The notes under the pieces: generated by a model | The model's input: the letters and a program-made list of their open reading frames with translations, nothing else | What the model was told of the DNA's origin: nothing | Databases searched by the model: none | From: G001797105 sp964528155 | GTDB taxonomy: Bacteria > Chloroflexota > Anaerolineae > Anaerolineales > E44-bin32 | Direction: 5' to 3' | Assembly (NCBI GenBank): GCA_964528155.1 | Contig: CAZGRL010000089.1 | Span: 1 to 14,509 of the forward strand | Length of the DNA stretch: 14,509 nucleotides | Translations under genes and position numbers: made by a program | Shown here: positions 7,020 to 14,004 of the stretch, in pieces | How positions within the stretch are numbered: position 1 is the first letter of the stretch | Layout of the letters: each line of letters begins with the position of its first letter

Positions 7020-9758
7020 TCAGGCGAGGTGCGAGGCGACCCACTCAGGGACGCGCTGGAGGGCCTGCGGGAGCCGGCTCGGATCCTTGCCGCCGGCCTG
7101 AGCCAGGGTCGGTTTTCCACCTCCGCTGCCTCCGACATCAGCGGCCACGGACTTGACCAGCTCGCCCGCGTGCAGACCGCGCGCCACCAGGTCATCGCTG
7201 ACCGCGGCAACAATGATGGCGCTGCCGTCGACGGCGGACGCCAGGACCACCACGCCTGACGGGTGATCTTGACGAAAGCGGTCCACCAGACGCCGGAGCG
7301 ATTCGGCATCGGCTTCAGGGAGCTGGCCGGTCATCACCGGCACCCCCTCGACGACTTGTGGGCGCAGGGAATCGAAGGTGGCTTCGGCAAACCTTTCGCG
7401 GGCCTGGCCCATCTGTCGCTCGAGGCGCCGGATTTCGTTGACGATCCCATCCACCCGATCCGCGGCGTCTTCCAGGGATGTCCCGAGTGTGGCGGAGATG
7501 CGCTCCAGCTCGTCGAGCCTGCGGCGGATCAGGGCCAGCGCGCCGCGGCCGGTCACGGCTTCAATCCGCCGGATGCCTGCGGCGACGCTGCCCTCGCTGA
7601 CGATCAAGAACGGACCGATGATGCCAGTCTCGTCAACGTGGGTGCCGCCGCAAAGCTCGTAAGAGAAGCGGTCCGTGTCACCGATGCGGATCGTTCTCAC
7701 AGTGTCACCGTAGTTCTCGCCGAACAAGGCCATCGCTCCATCGGCGATCGCCTCTTCACGCGCCTTGTCACGGACCTGGAGGTCGTAGTTGTTAAGGATG
7801 GCGTCGTTGACCAGGTCCTCGACCCGCCTGAGTTCGTCGGCGGTGACGGCGCGCGGATGGTTGAAGTCGAAGCGCAAACGATCGGGAGCAACGAGAGATC
7901 CGGCTTGCCGGGCGTGCGCGCCGAGGACACGCTGCAGGCTGGCGTGGAGCAGGTGGGTCGCCGTGTGATTGCGCATGATATCCATCCGCCGTGAGGCGTC
8001 GAACGCGGCGAGCGCCTGGTCGCCCACATGCGGAGATCCTGTCTCAACCCGGCCTTCATGCAGGATCAAGCCGTCGATCGGCTGGTGCATATTCTCGACA
8101 CTGATCTCCCAACGTGGCTCGCGGACCGACACGATCGTGCCGGTATCACTGACCTGGCCGCCGGCCTCAATGTAGAAATGCGTCGCCGGCAGCACCACTT
8201 CGACGCGGTCACCCGGACGGGCGTCGATGACCGCCTGACCATGTTTGACGATGGCCAGCAATTCGCCCTCGGTCTCCAGGCCTCGATACGGGCCATATCC
8301 GACGCCCGTCTGAGGCAATCTTCCAGAACTCTGCAGTTCCCGGAGCACCGTCTGGTAAGTCGAGAAGTCTTCGTCCGACTGGTCGTCCGTCCCCTGGACG
8401 GTCGACGAGGCAAGCCGATGATTCTCCATCGCCTCGGCGAAGCCAGCCTCATCGACTTCGAGGTCCGACTCGCGAGCGACATCGCGCGTGATCTCGAGTG
8501 GAAGCCCGTAAGTCGCGTACAGCTCGAAGCTTGTCGAGCCAGGAAGGACCTTGCCACCGCCGCGACGGACTTCGTCCAGCGCCTCCATCAATCTCGACAA
8601 ACCGATATCGACCGTGTGCTGGAAGCGGCGTTCTTCCTCGGTAATCGTCTGCTTGATCGTCGAACGATTGCGTTCCAGCTCCGGGTAGGCTTCTGCGTAA
8701 ACATCGATGGCGACGTCGGCGATGTCCGCCATGAAGGGTTCAGTGAAACCGGCCTTAGCCCCAAAGCGGCTGGCGCGGCGGATGATCATTCGGCATACGT
8801 AGTTGCGGCCGGTGTTCCCGGGGACAACTCCGTCGGCGATCAGGAACCCAGCCGCGCGGGCATGGTCACAGATGACCCGGTACGGAGTGAGCAGCGCCGC
8901 CCGCTCCTCGTCGGTGTGGCCGCCAAGCGATTGGATGCGATCCATCAGAGGGCTGAGCAGATCGGTTTTGTACGTGGAATCGACGTCCTGCAAAACGGAT
9001 ACAAGGCGTTCGAAACCCATCCCGGTGTCGACGTGCTTCTGCGGCAATGGCGAGAGATCGGTCGGGCTGGTCCGGTTGTACTGGATAAAGACCAGATTCC
9101 ACAGTTCGAGGAAGCGACCGCAGTCGTCATTCACTTTGCAGACGTGGCCGGGAACATCTTGTTTGGTGCAGAAGGAGGGCCCGCGATCGACGTGGATCTC
9201 GCTGTCCGGCCCGCACGGTCCGATCTCGGCCATCTCCCAGAAGTTGTCCTTGCGGCCGAAGAATAGAATGTGCTCGGGATCGAAGCCGGGCTGCTGGCGC
9301 CAGATGCCTGCAGCCTCGTCGTCGCGCGGGATCACGCCTTGTTCATCTTCGAAGCATGTCGCCCACATGGTCTCGGGCGCCAGGCCCCAGACCTGCGTGA
9401 GCAGCTCCCACGCCCAGGCGATCGCTTCGCGTTTGTAGTAGTCGCCGAAGGACCAGTTGCCGAGCATCTCGAAGAAGGTGTGATGACTGTCATCGCGCCC
9501 GACATCGTCCAGATCGTTGTGTTTGCCTGCCACGCGCATGCACTTCTGCGAATCGGCCGCGCGCGAGTAGCTCCGGCTCCCGGTCCCGAGAAAGACGTCT
9601 TTGAACTGGACCATCCCCGAATTGGTGAAGAGCAGGGTGGGGTCGCTGGCCGGGACGAGCGGAGCCGACGGGACGATGGTATGACCTCGCTCGGCGAAGA
9701 AATCAAGAAACGATCGGCGGATCTCGGAGCCGCGTAGCGGTCTCCCGGTTGTCCCCAT
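7020..9758 (-). CDS. alaS: Alanyl-tRNA synthetase
   Basis: Class II aminoacyl-tRNA synthetase that charges tRNA-Ala and clears mischarged Ser/Gly. At 912 aa it is slightly longer than the ~875 aa of E. coli. In order: catalytic domain (IRRSFLDFFAERGHTIVPSAPLVPASDPTLLF; MLGNWSFGDYYKREAI; ELWNLVFIQYNR), the tRNA-recognition domain, the editing domain with Zn ligands His598 and His602 (HTATH) and Cys703 and His707 (CGGTH), and a C-Ala domain ending in a glycine-rich motif (GGSGGGKPTLAQAGGKD). An insertion before ELWNLVF holds Cys197, His205, Cys207 and Cys213, a possible extra zinc site. ATG 9758 is right at the conserved N-terminus (LRGSEIRRSFLDFF), with GAGGG 10 nt upstream. It is probably the first gene of the operon with the baseplate-J-like gene, ruvX and mltG, driven by the promoter at 9824-9853. 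Confidence 0.98.
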   Translation of the reverse strand: MGTTGRPLRGSEIRRSFLDFFAERGHTIVPSAPLVPASDPTLLFTNSGMVQFKDVFLGTGSRSYSRAADSQKCMRVAGKHNDLDDVGRDDSHHTFFEMLGNWSFGDYYKREAIAWAWELLTQVWGLAPETMWATCFEDEQGVIPRDDEAAGIWRQQPGFDPEHILFFGRKDNFWEMAEIGPCGPDSEIHVDRGPSFCTKQDVPGHVCKVNDDCGRFLELWNLVFIQYNRTSPTDLSPLPQKHVDTGMGFERLVSVLQDVDSTYKTDLLSPLMDRIQSLGGHTDEERAALLTPYRVICDHARAAGFLIADGVVPGNTGRNYVCRMIIRRASRFGAKAGFTEPFMADIADVAIDVYAEAYPELERNRSTIKQTITEEERRFQHTVDIGLSRLMEALDEVRRGGGKVLPGSTSFELYATYGLPLEITRDVARESDLEVDEAGFAEAMENHRLASSTVQGTDDQSDEDFSTYQTVLRELQSSGRLPQTGVGYGPYRGLETEGELLAIVKHGQAVIDARPGDRVEVVLPATHFYIEAGGQVSDTGTIVSVREPRWEISVENMHQPIDGLILHEGRVETGSPHVGDQALAAFDASRRMDIMRNHTATHLLHASLQRVLGAHARQAGSLVAPDRLRFDFNHPRAVTADELRRVEDLVNDAILNNYDLQVRDKAREEAIADGAMALFGENYGDTVRTIRIGDTDRFSYELCGGTHVDETGIIGPFLIVSEGSVAAGIRRIEAVTGRGALALIRRRLDELERISATLGTSLEDAADRVDGIVNEIRRLERQMGQARERFAEATFDSLRPQVVEGVPVMTGQLPEADAESLRRLVDRFRQDHPSGVVVLASAVDGSAIIVAAVSDDLVARGLHAGELVKSVAADVGGSGGGKPTLAQAGGKDPSRLPQALQRVPEWVASHLA

Positions 9759-9823
9759 GGACAGGTTCCCTCATGGACCTTCGAATGACATCACGACCCG
9801 CCCCCTGTTCGGTCCAACGCGTC

Positions 9824-9853
9824 ATTATACGTTACACGTGCGTGGTCGTTCAA
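9824..9853 (-). promoter_or_regulatory. alaS promoter
   Basis: On the minus strand TTGAAC (complement of 9848-9853) and a perfect TATAAT (complement of 9824-9829) are separated by 18 bp. Transcription would begin near 9817, giving a leader of about 59 nt before the alaS ATG at 9758. This is the best sigma-70-type promoter upstream of the operon. Confidence 0.65.
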
Positions 9854-9863
9854 CCTTGGGAAA

Positions 9864-10010
9864 GGAGTGGGGTGCATTCCATTTCGGGGGGCGCGTCCTG
9901 GTTGTAGAAAGGGGAAATGTGTGTGGGACGGCGGCACAGCCGCCGTCCCACACACATTTCCCCTTATTCCTCGCGAGGGGCTTGCCCCCTTGGTTGGAAT
10001 ACACCCCTCC
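9864..10010. repeat. Palindromic MITE/REP-like element
   Basis: The core has two perfect 25-bp inverted arms at 9911-9935 and 9939-9963 with a 3-nt loop (ACA); two further A:T pairs extend the stem to 9909-9965. Outside it, a second pair of inverted arms is nearly perfect: GGGGTGCATTCCA (9869-9881) against TGGAATACACCCC (9995-10007), 12 of 13 paired. The right flank holds a small hairpin, GGGG-CTTG-CCCC (9977-9988). The nested symmetry, ~150-bp size, lack of a real gene and intergenic position 11 bp beyond the alaS -35 fit a non-autonomous mobile repeat or a large REP-type palindrome. No target-site duplication is certain. Confidence 0.7.
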
Positions 10011-10231
10011 CCCCGTGCGCAGCCTCGGCCATTCCGGCTTGCAGCCTGGCTTGGGCAAGGCCGTGCGTCAAGAAGAGACGCCCTGGCAAGCGCGCCTGTG
10101 GTCCAAAGCTCTAATGGCCGCCTTCCGGAGAGAGTCTGGAATTCTAGGAAGCGTCCTGTGGAAGATGCGCCGCGCACGCCCATGCCAACGCCAGGGGCAT
10201 ACAACATCTCCGGCTGTACGCGGGAGCCGGC

Positions 10232-10240
10232 TGGTACAAT
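10232..10240 (+). promoter_or_regulatory. Extended -10 promoter of the PH-domain gene
   Basis: TGGTACAAT matches the extended -10 pattern TGnTAnnnT, with TACAAT 5/6 to consensus. No good -35 is seen 16-18 bp upstream, as is common with extended -10 promoters. Initiation near 10247 would give an almost leaderless mRNA starting at ATG 10249, which lacks a Shine-Dalgarno sequence. Confidence 0.45.
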
Positions 10241-10248
10241 TCGCTCGG

Positions 10249-10811
10249 ATGGGTGTACCACCGACATTCCTGGGCCATGACAACCGAAGGCAGACGACGG
10301 CGGGCGAGGTCTTCCACGCGACAGCAGCCAACAGGCGAAGTGAAGCGTTGGCCTGGGTCCTGGCCTTGGGCTTCGCCGCGCTCGCCCTCGTCGGGCTATG
10401 GCGGGGGGAGGGGCTAACGCGATTCAGCGCAGAACTTGCGGCGTTCTTCGGAGTGATCGGCCTGTGGATCAGCTTCGGCAACTGGATCGACCGTCGGACC
10501 GCTATCGAGGTGTCAGACGCGGGAATTCGCTCTCGAAGTCCCTTGAGGACCATTTCGTTTGAGTGGAAGGATGTGGACGAGTTGTGGGCGATCCCCTCGG
10601 GATCGAGCTGGAGGATCGTCGTCCGGGGCGGCAGCGTCCGCTTTGGGTTCAGGACTTCGTCAGAGCTGAGGGGGGGAAGCGCTCCGTGCAGATGGGATTC
10701 CCCGACGGCGAGCGTCTGGCCGGTTTGATCCGAGGGCTGTCAGGGTTGAGCGGACCGGCGGGATCGAAAGAGGGTTGGGTCTGTACTCGCACGGCAGGCG
10801 TTTCGGAGTAG
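10249..10811 (+). pseudogene. Two-helix membrane protein with PH-like domain, frameshifted
   Basis: The N-terminal part reads from ATG 10249. It has a polar stretch (1-30), two hydrophobic helices at about 32-50 (EALAWVLALGFAALALVGL) and 60-77 (AELAAFFGVIGLWISFG), and then a beta-rich domain (TAIEVSDAGIRSRSPLRTISFEWKDVDELWAIP, RIVVRGGSVRFGF) resembling bacterial PH-domain membrane proteins. At seven G residues (10670-10676) the frame breaks: the zero frame runs on into an unconvincing tail (SAPCRWDSPTASVWPV, stop 10726-10728), while the -1 frame continues plausibly as KRSVQMGFPDGERLAGLIRGLSGLSG, stop 10809-10811. It may be a true mutation, a homopolymer sequencing error, or a programmed -1 shift (the heptamer G GGG GGA is at 10671-10677). 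The start is uncertain because no ribosome binding site is visible. Function unknown. tyrS begins 46 nt later. Confidence 0.6.
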
Positions 10812-10813
10812 GA

Positions 10814-10822
10814 TGATACTAT
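10814..10822 (+). promoter_or_regulatory. Possible extended -10 promoter of tyrS
   Basis: TGATACTAT fits TGnTAnnnT just after the stop of the PH-domain gene. The predicted transcription start (about 10829) gives a leader of about 28 nt before ATG 10857. No -35 is evident, so read-through from the upstream gene is also possible. Confidence 0.35.
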
Positions 10823-10856
10823 CCGTTCGTTGGAATCCACCGCTGGGTCAATCGCG

Positions 10857-12092
10857 ATGAACGAGCTCTCCATCGACCAACAAGTCGCCCTTCTCATGCA
10901 GGGCACAGAGTACGGCGACGACTCGCTCAAGAACGCCATGCAAACCGAGCTCAAGGAGCGGCTGGTCGGGGCCGCACGGGTTGGACGGCCGCTGCGGGTG
11001 TACTGCGGCTTCGACCCACGAACGTCGGACCTCCATCTGGGTCACACGATCCCAATGCGGAAGCTTCGCCAATTCCAGGAGGTCGGTCACGAGGTGATCT
11101 TCGTGATTGGGCGTTTCACCTCCCTGGTCGGGGATCCCTCCGACAAGGACAAAGTCCGCGCCCAAATAACGCCGGAAGAGGCCAGGCACAATGCTGAGAC
11201 GTATGCTGAGCAGGCGTTCCGGATCCTGGATCGGGAGAAGACGCGGATCGAATACAACGACACCTGGCTGTCCAAATTGACTTTTCGTGACCTGATCGGC
11301 CTCGCCTCCAACTTCACTGTGCAACAGTTCCTGACGCGGGACAATTTCCGCAAACGCTGGGAGGAAGGAGACCCGATCTACCTGCACGAGACGTTCTACG
11401 CCATCATGCAAGGCTACGATGCCTTTTCGCTGAAGGCGGACGTGCAGGTCGGCGGGAGTGATCAGCTTTTCAACATCATTACGGCGGCCCGCAAGTTGAT
11501 GGAGGTCCTGGGGGAGCCGCCGAATATCGGGATCATCATGGGCATCCTGCCCGGCACTGACGGTGTGATCCGGATGAGCAAGTCGTTGGGAAATCACATT
11601 CCTCTGAACACGACTCCGGAGGATATGTACGGGAAAGTGATGAGCCTCCCGGACATGGCGATGGGGCAGTATGCTCGACTGGTCACGCGCTGGTCGCCGG
11701 CCCAGATCGAAGAATACGAGCGCGAGCTTGGGGCAGGTAGGCTACACCCGCGCGATCTCAAGATGCGCCTGGCTCGCGAAATCGTCAGCATCTACCATGG
11801 TGATGATTCGGCCGATCAGGCCGAGCAGGCATTCCGCACCGTGTTCCAGGAGCAGGGTGAGCCTGACGAGATGCCCGAGATCCGTCTGGCTCCCGACCAG
11901 ACCGTCGTCGATGTCTTGCTTGCCACGGGGCTTGTGAAGAGCAAAGGCGAAGCACGGCGCTTGATCGCTCAGAACGGCGTGCATCTTGGGGAGGATTCCC
12001 TGGAGGATCCCAACCTGATCCTGAGCATCACGGACAGCACGGTTCTGCGCGTGGGCAAACGGCGCTTCGTGCGGCTGCTGCCGCCCGGATAG
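10857..12092 (+). CDS. tyrS: Tyrosyl-tRNA synthetase
   Basis: Class I synthetase that activates tyrosine and charges tRNA-Tyr. It has 411 aa, near the usual 400-425. Visible are the Rossmann catalytic core with VYCGFDPRTSDLHLGH (HIGH-type motif His60-His63), the specificity segment ETFYAIMQGYDAFSLKADVQVGGSDQLFN, and the KMSKS-type loop as RMSKS (239-243) followed by LGNHI. A C-terminal S4 RNA-binding domain occupies about 345-405 (LLATGLVKSKGEARRLIAQNGVHL). The arrangement resembles the TyrZ-type bacterial enzyme rather than E. coli TyrS; that is inference from motif style. ATG 10857 is chosen because family similarity begins there. A TTG at 10830 would add 9 residues. No strong Shine-Dalgarno precedes either. 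There is no T-box-like leader: only 45 nt lie between the previous stop and this start. A hairpin terminator follows at 12123-12162. Confidence 0.97.
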   Translation: MNELSIDQQVALLMQGTEYGDDSLKNAMQTELKERLVGAARVGRPLRVYCGFDPRTSDLHLGHTIPMRKLRQFQEVGHEVIFVIGRFTSLVGDPSDKDKVRAQITPEEARHNAETYAEQAFRILDREKTRIEYNDTWLSKLTFRDLIGLASNFTVQQFLTRDNFRKRWEEGDPIYLHETFYAIMQGYDAFSLKADVQVGGSDQLFNIITAARKLMEVLGEPPNIGIIMGILPGTDGVIRMSKSLGNHIPLNTTPEDMYGKVMSLPDMAMGQYARLVTRWSPAQIEEYERELGAGRLHPRDLKMRLAREIVSIYHGDDSADQAEQAFRTVFQEQGEPDEMPEIRLAPDQTVVDVLLATGLVKSKGEARRLIAQNGVHLGEDSLEDPNLILSITDSTVLRVGKRRFVRLLPPG

Positions 12093-12122
12093 ACGATCCA
12101 ATGTTGCCGAGGAGAGGCCCAG

Positions 12123-12162
12123 ATGAGCGATGGAGGCGGTACCCCGCCTCCGTCGCTCATTT
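12123..12162 (+). terminator. Hairpin terminator between tyrS and rtcB
   Basis: Seventeen-base arms (12123-12139 and 12144-12160) pair with a single T·G wobble around the loop TACC, 30 nt after the tyrS stop. Only a short TTT follows. The hairpin sits between convergent genes and could serve both strands, though neither side has a long T-tract. The loop can also pair with GGTA at 12164-12167. Confidence 0.7.
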
Positions 12163-12191
12163 AGGTACCGCTATACTTCCTTCGAACGCGA

Positions 12192-13643
12192 CTACCCTTT
12201 GATGACGGCCAACGGCCGCAGTCGAGCGACCTTGGCGGCAATTCCGGCCTGAGTGACGACCTCGACGACGGCATCGACGTCCTTGTAGGCCTGAGGCGCC
12301 TCCTCGGCCAGACCCGGCATCGAGCCGGCGCGCACATGAATTCCACGCTGTTCGAGTTCCCGCCGCAGGTCTTCCCCTCGAACCGAGCGCTTGGCCTGCT
12401 TGCGGCTCATGACCCTCCCGGCGCCGTGACAGGTTGAGCCGAAGGACTGTTGCATGCTGCCTTCGGTGCCGAGCAAGACCCACGAGGCGGTCCCCATACT
12501 TCCCGGAACGAGCACCGGTTGGCCGAAGGGTCGATATGCGGCAGGCAAGCCTTCAAACCCCGGCCCGAAGGCGCGCGTCGCACCTTTCCGATGGACGCAT
12601 ACTCGAATCTTCTCGCCGGCCACCTGGTGATCTTCGATCTTGCCCATATTGTGCGCGATGTCGTATACCTGATGCAGGTCAAAGTCTCGCACACGACCAG
12701 CCAGGACTTCTTCAAATGATCGGCGAATATGTGCGGCCAGGATCTGGCGGTTGGCAAAGGCGAAGTTGGCTGCACACCCCATCGCCGCCAGATAACGTCG
12801 ACCTTCGGGCGAGTCGAGCGGCGCGCACACCAATTCTCGATCGGGTAGGCGGATGCCATAGCGTTGCACGGCGGACTGGAATTCGCGGACGTAGTCCGTG
12901 CAGATCTGATGACCGAAGCCGCGCGAGCCGCAGTGGATCTGAACCACCAGGTTGCCCAATTCCAGCCCCATGACGCGAGCGCCGTCAGGATGAAACAGCT
13001 GGTCCACAACGTCCACCTCAATGAAGTGGTTCCCCGCACCCAATGTGCCGAGTTGTGAGCGACCTCTCTCCTTGGCGCGAGCGCTCACACTTGAGCTATC
13101 GGCCCCTGCTATACGTCCACTCTCCTCGGTTCGCTCGAGATCCTCGGTGCGGGCGAAGCTGTTCTTCAATGCCCAACCTGCGCCTTCACGGCATACACGA
13201 TCGAGCTCCTTCGTCGTGAGGTGCACGCTGCCCTTCACGCCGACACCGCTCGGACAGTTGGCATAGAGCGTGCCCACAAGGTCCGAGATGTGATCGCGTA
13301 CCTCGTCTTCACCGATTCGACTTGAGAGCAGTCGAACCCCACAGTTGATGTCGTATCCGATCGCGCCAGGGGATATCACGCCGTCCGTGGTCCGAGTGGC
13401 GGCGACGCCGCCGATCGGGAAGCCGTATCCCTGGTGGACGTCAGGCATGACGTTGACCTGGCCCACCAGTCCAGGCAGTGTAGCTGCATTGACAGCCTGC
13501 TCCATGGATTTGTCGCCGAGTGCGTCTTCCAGCAGCCGGTCGTCGGCGAACAATCGCACAGGGACGCGCATGTCCTGCCGGTAGGATTTCGGGATTTCCC
13601 ACACGACCGGCCCAATCTTGTTGAAGGCCTGCTTGTCTACCAC
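12192..13643 (-). CDS. rtcB: RNA-splicing ligase RtcB
   Basis: RtcB joins RNA 2',3'-cyclic phosphate (or 3'-phosphate) and 5'-OH ends using GTP and Mn2+, in RNA repair or tRNA splicing. The protein is 483 aa, close to the 481 aa of the Pyrococcus enzyme. The metal and nucleotide residues are present: Asp98 and Cys101 in YDINCGVRLL, Asn205 and His206 in GAGNHFIEV, His237 in HCGSRGFGHQ, HNMGKIEDH, HRKGATRAFGPG, GSMGTASW, and CHGAGR with the guanylate-accepting His406. The start is GTG 13643, because AGGAGGAGG (complement of 13649-13657) lies 5 nt upstream. No archease or RtcA gene lies in the window. The gene converges with tyrS. Upstream are 361 nt of non-coding, inverted-repeat-rich DNA. No truncation or missing residue is seen. 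Confidence 0.97.
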   Translation of the reverse strand: MVDKQAFNKIGPVVWEIPKSYRQDMRVPVRLFADDRLLEDALGDKSMEQAVNAATLPGLVGQVNVMPDVHQGYGFPIGGVAATRTTDGVISPGAIGYDINCGVRLLSSRIGEDEVRDHISDLVGTLYANCPSGVGVKGSVHLTTKELDRVCREGAGWALKNSFARTEDLERTEESGRIAGADSSSVSARAKERGRSQLGTLGAGNHFIEVDVVDQLFHPDGARVMGLELGNLVVQIHCGSRGFGHQICTDYVREFQSAVQRYGIRLPDRELVCAPLDSPEGRRYLAAMGCAANFAFANRQILAAHIRRSFEEVLAGRVRDFDLHQVYDIAHNMGKIEDHQVAGEKIRVCVHRKGATRAFGPGFEGLPAAYRPFGQPVLVPGSMGTASWVLLGTEGSMQQSFGSTCHGAGRVMSRKQAKRSVRGEDLRRELEQRGIHVRAGSMPGLAEEAPQAYKDVDAVVEVVTQAGIAAKVARLRPLAVIKG

Positions 13644-13892
13644 GTCAACCTCCTCCTGGCAGGTGTTGTGATATGCTGCATCAGACCGAGACCTCGATTG
13701 CCGCTTTCGAGGAAGACCTGAGCTCGGCCGAAGTCTGCGGTCGCGCAGCAGAGCTCATTCAAGGCAACTCGCTGAATAGGACGGCAAAGGTCCAGAATAT
13801 GAGCCGGCCGGGCACTATCTCAGACAGTGCCGTTCAGCAACTGGACGCTAATCAATGTCGTTCCGGAGCATTGGGCACGTGTGCCCACCCCC

Positions 13893-13898
13893 AGTATA
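13893..13898 (-). promoter_or_regulatory. Possible -10 box of rtcB
   Basis: TATACT on the minus strand is 5/6 to the consensus. No TTGACA-like -35 is seen at 16-18 bp upstream and no TGn extension is present, so support is modest. It is the best -10 candidate upstream of rtcB. Confidence 0.3.
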
Positions 13899-13963
13899 CG
13901 GGAATCCGGCCCGGCCACGGCTCGCAGATAGCTGGGGCCTGCTGGGGATGAGCAATGCGCTAC

Positions 13964-13991
13964 TTGTCGTCCGGCGTTGAAAGCGTATAAT
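13964..13991 (+). promoter_or_regulatory. Promoter of the FHA gene, nearly leaderless
   Basis: TTGTCG (13964-13969; 4/6) and a perfect TATAAT (13986-13991) are spaced by 16 bp. Initiation near 13998 would leave only about 7 nt before ATG 14005, too short for a normal Shine-Dalgarno interaction. Confidence 0.6.
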
Positions 13992-14004
13992 CAGCTTCAA
14001 GGCT

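Larger units (their letters stand above)
9759..10248. other. Long divergent intergenic region
   Basis: This 490-nt stretch separates alaS (minus) from the PH-domain gene (plus). It holds the alaS promoter (9824-9853), a ~150-bp palindromic element (9864-10010), and from about 10011 to 10230 a GC-rich stretch in which I recognise no gene. Open frames run through it on both strands, but the palindrome makes both strands read the same peptide (GKCVWDGG.AAVPHTFP), so they are artefacts of the repeat. The right end has an extended -10 element at 10232-10240. Confidence 0.6.
13644..14004. other. Divergent intergenic region with inverted repeats (rtcB leader)
   Basis: No convincing gene is found on either strand; a plus frame at 13673-13951 lacks a ribosome binding site and recognisable features. 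On the rtcB strand a TATACT -10-like box (complement of 13893-13898) would give a leader of about 240 nt. Potential stems are 13872-13878 with 13881-13887, 13809-13816 with 13826-13832 (one bulge), a three-way junction at 13753-13804, and 13684-13692 with 13733-13742 (one bulged base) enclosing a hairpin at 13692-13712. The right end holds the promoter of the FHA gene. Confidence 0.5.

Noticed and set aside
8028..9266. A 412-codon open frame on the plus strand
   Set aside because: It is entirely antisense to alaS, which has full-length family motifs. Long antisense frames are common in high-GC DNA, and the translated sequence matches no family I know.
9757..10248. A long plus-strand extension that would add 164 residues to the PH-domain protein
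   Set aside because: The extension runs through the palindromic element and has no recognisable domain. An extended -10 box lies at 10232-10240, so the gene should start after it.
9791..10267. A 158-codon minus-strand open frame in the intergenic region
   Set aside because: It reads the palindrome in reverse and gives the same peptide (GKCVWDGG-type or its frame shadow) as the plus strand, so it is an artefact of the inverted repeat.
10812..10856. T-box leader for tyrS
   Set aside because: The gap to the previous stop is only 45 nt, far too short for a specifier stem and antiterminator, and no T-box consensus is seen.
10848..11597. A 249-codon minus-strand frame
   Set aside because: It is antisense to the HIGH-to-KMSKS region of tyrS and has no recognisable motifs.
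13753..13804. Three-way junction considered as a tRNA or a GEMM/c-di-GMP riboswitch because of GGCAAAG
   Set aside because: There is no 7-bp acceptor stem, T-loop (GTTCRA) or anticodon arm, and the second conserved half of the GEMM motif is absent. I kept it only as an unassigned structure.
13673..13951. A 92-codon plus-strand frame upstream of the FHA gene
   Set aside because: It has no ribosome binding site or recognisable domain, has uneven codon use, and runs through the set of inverted repeats.
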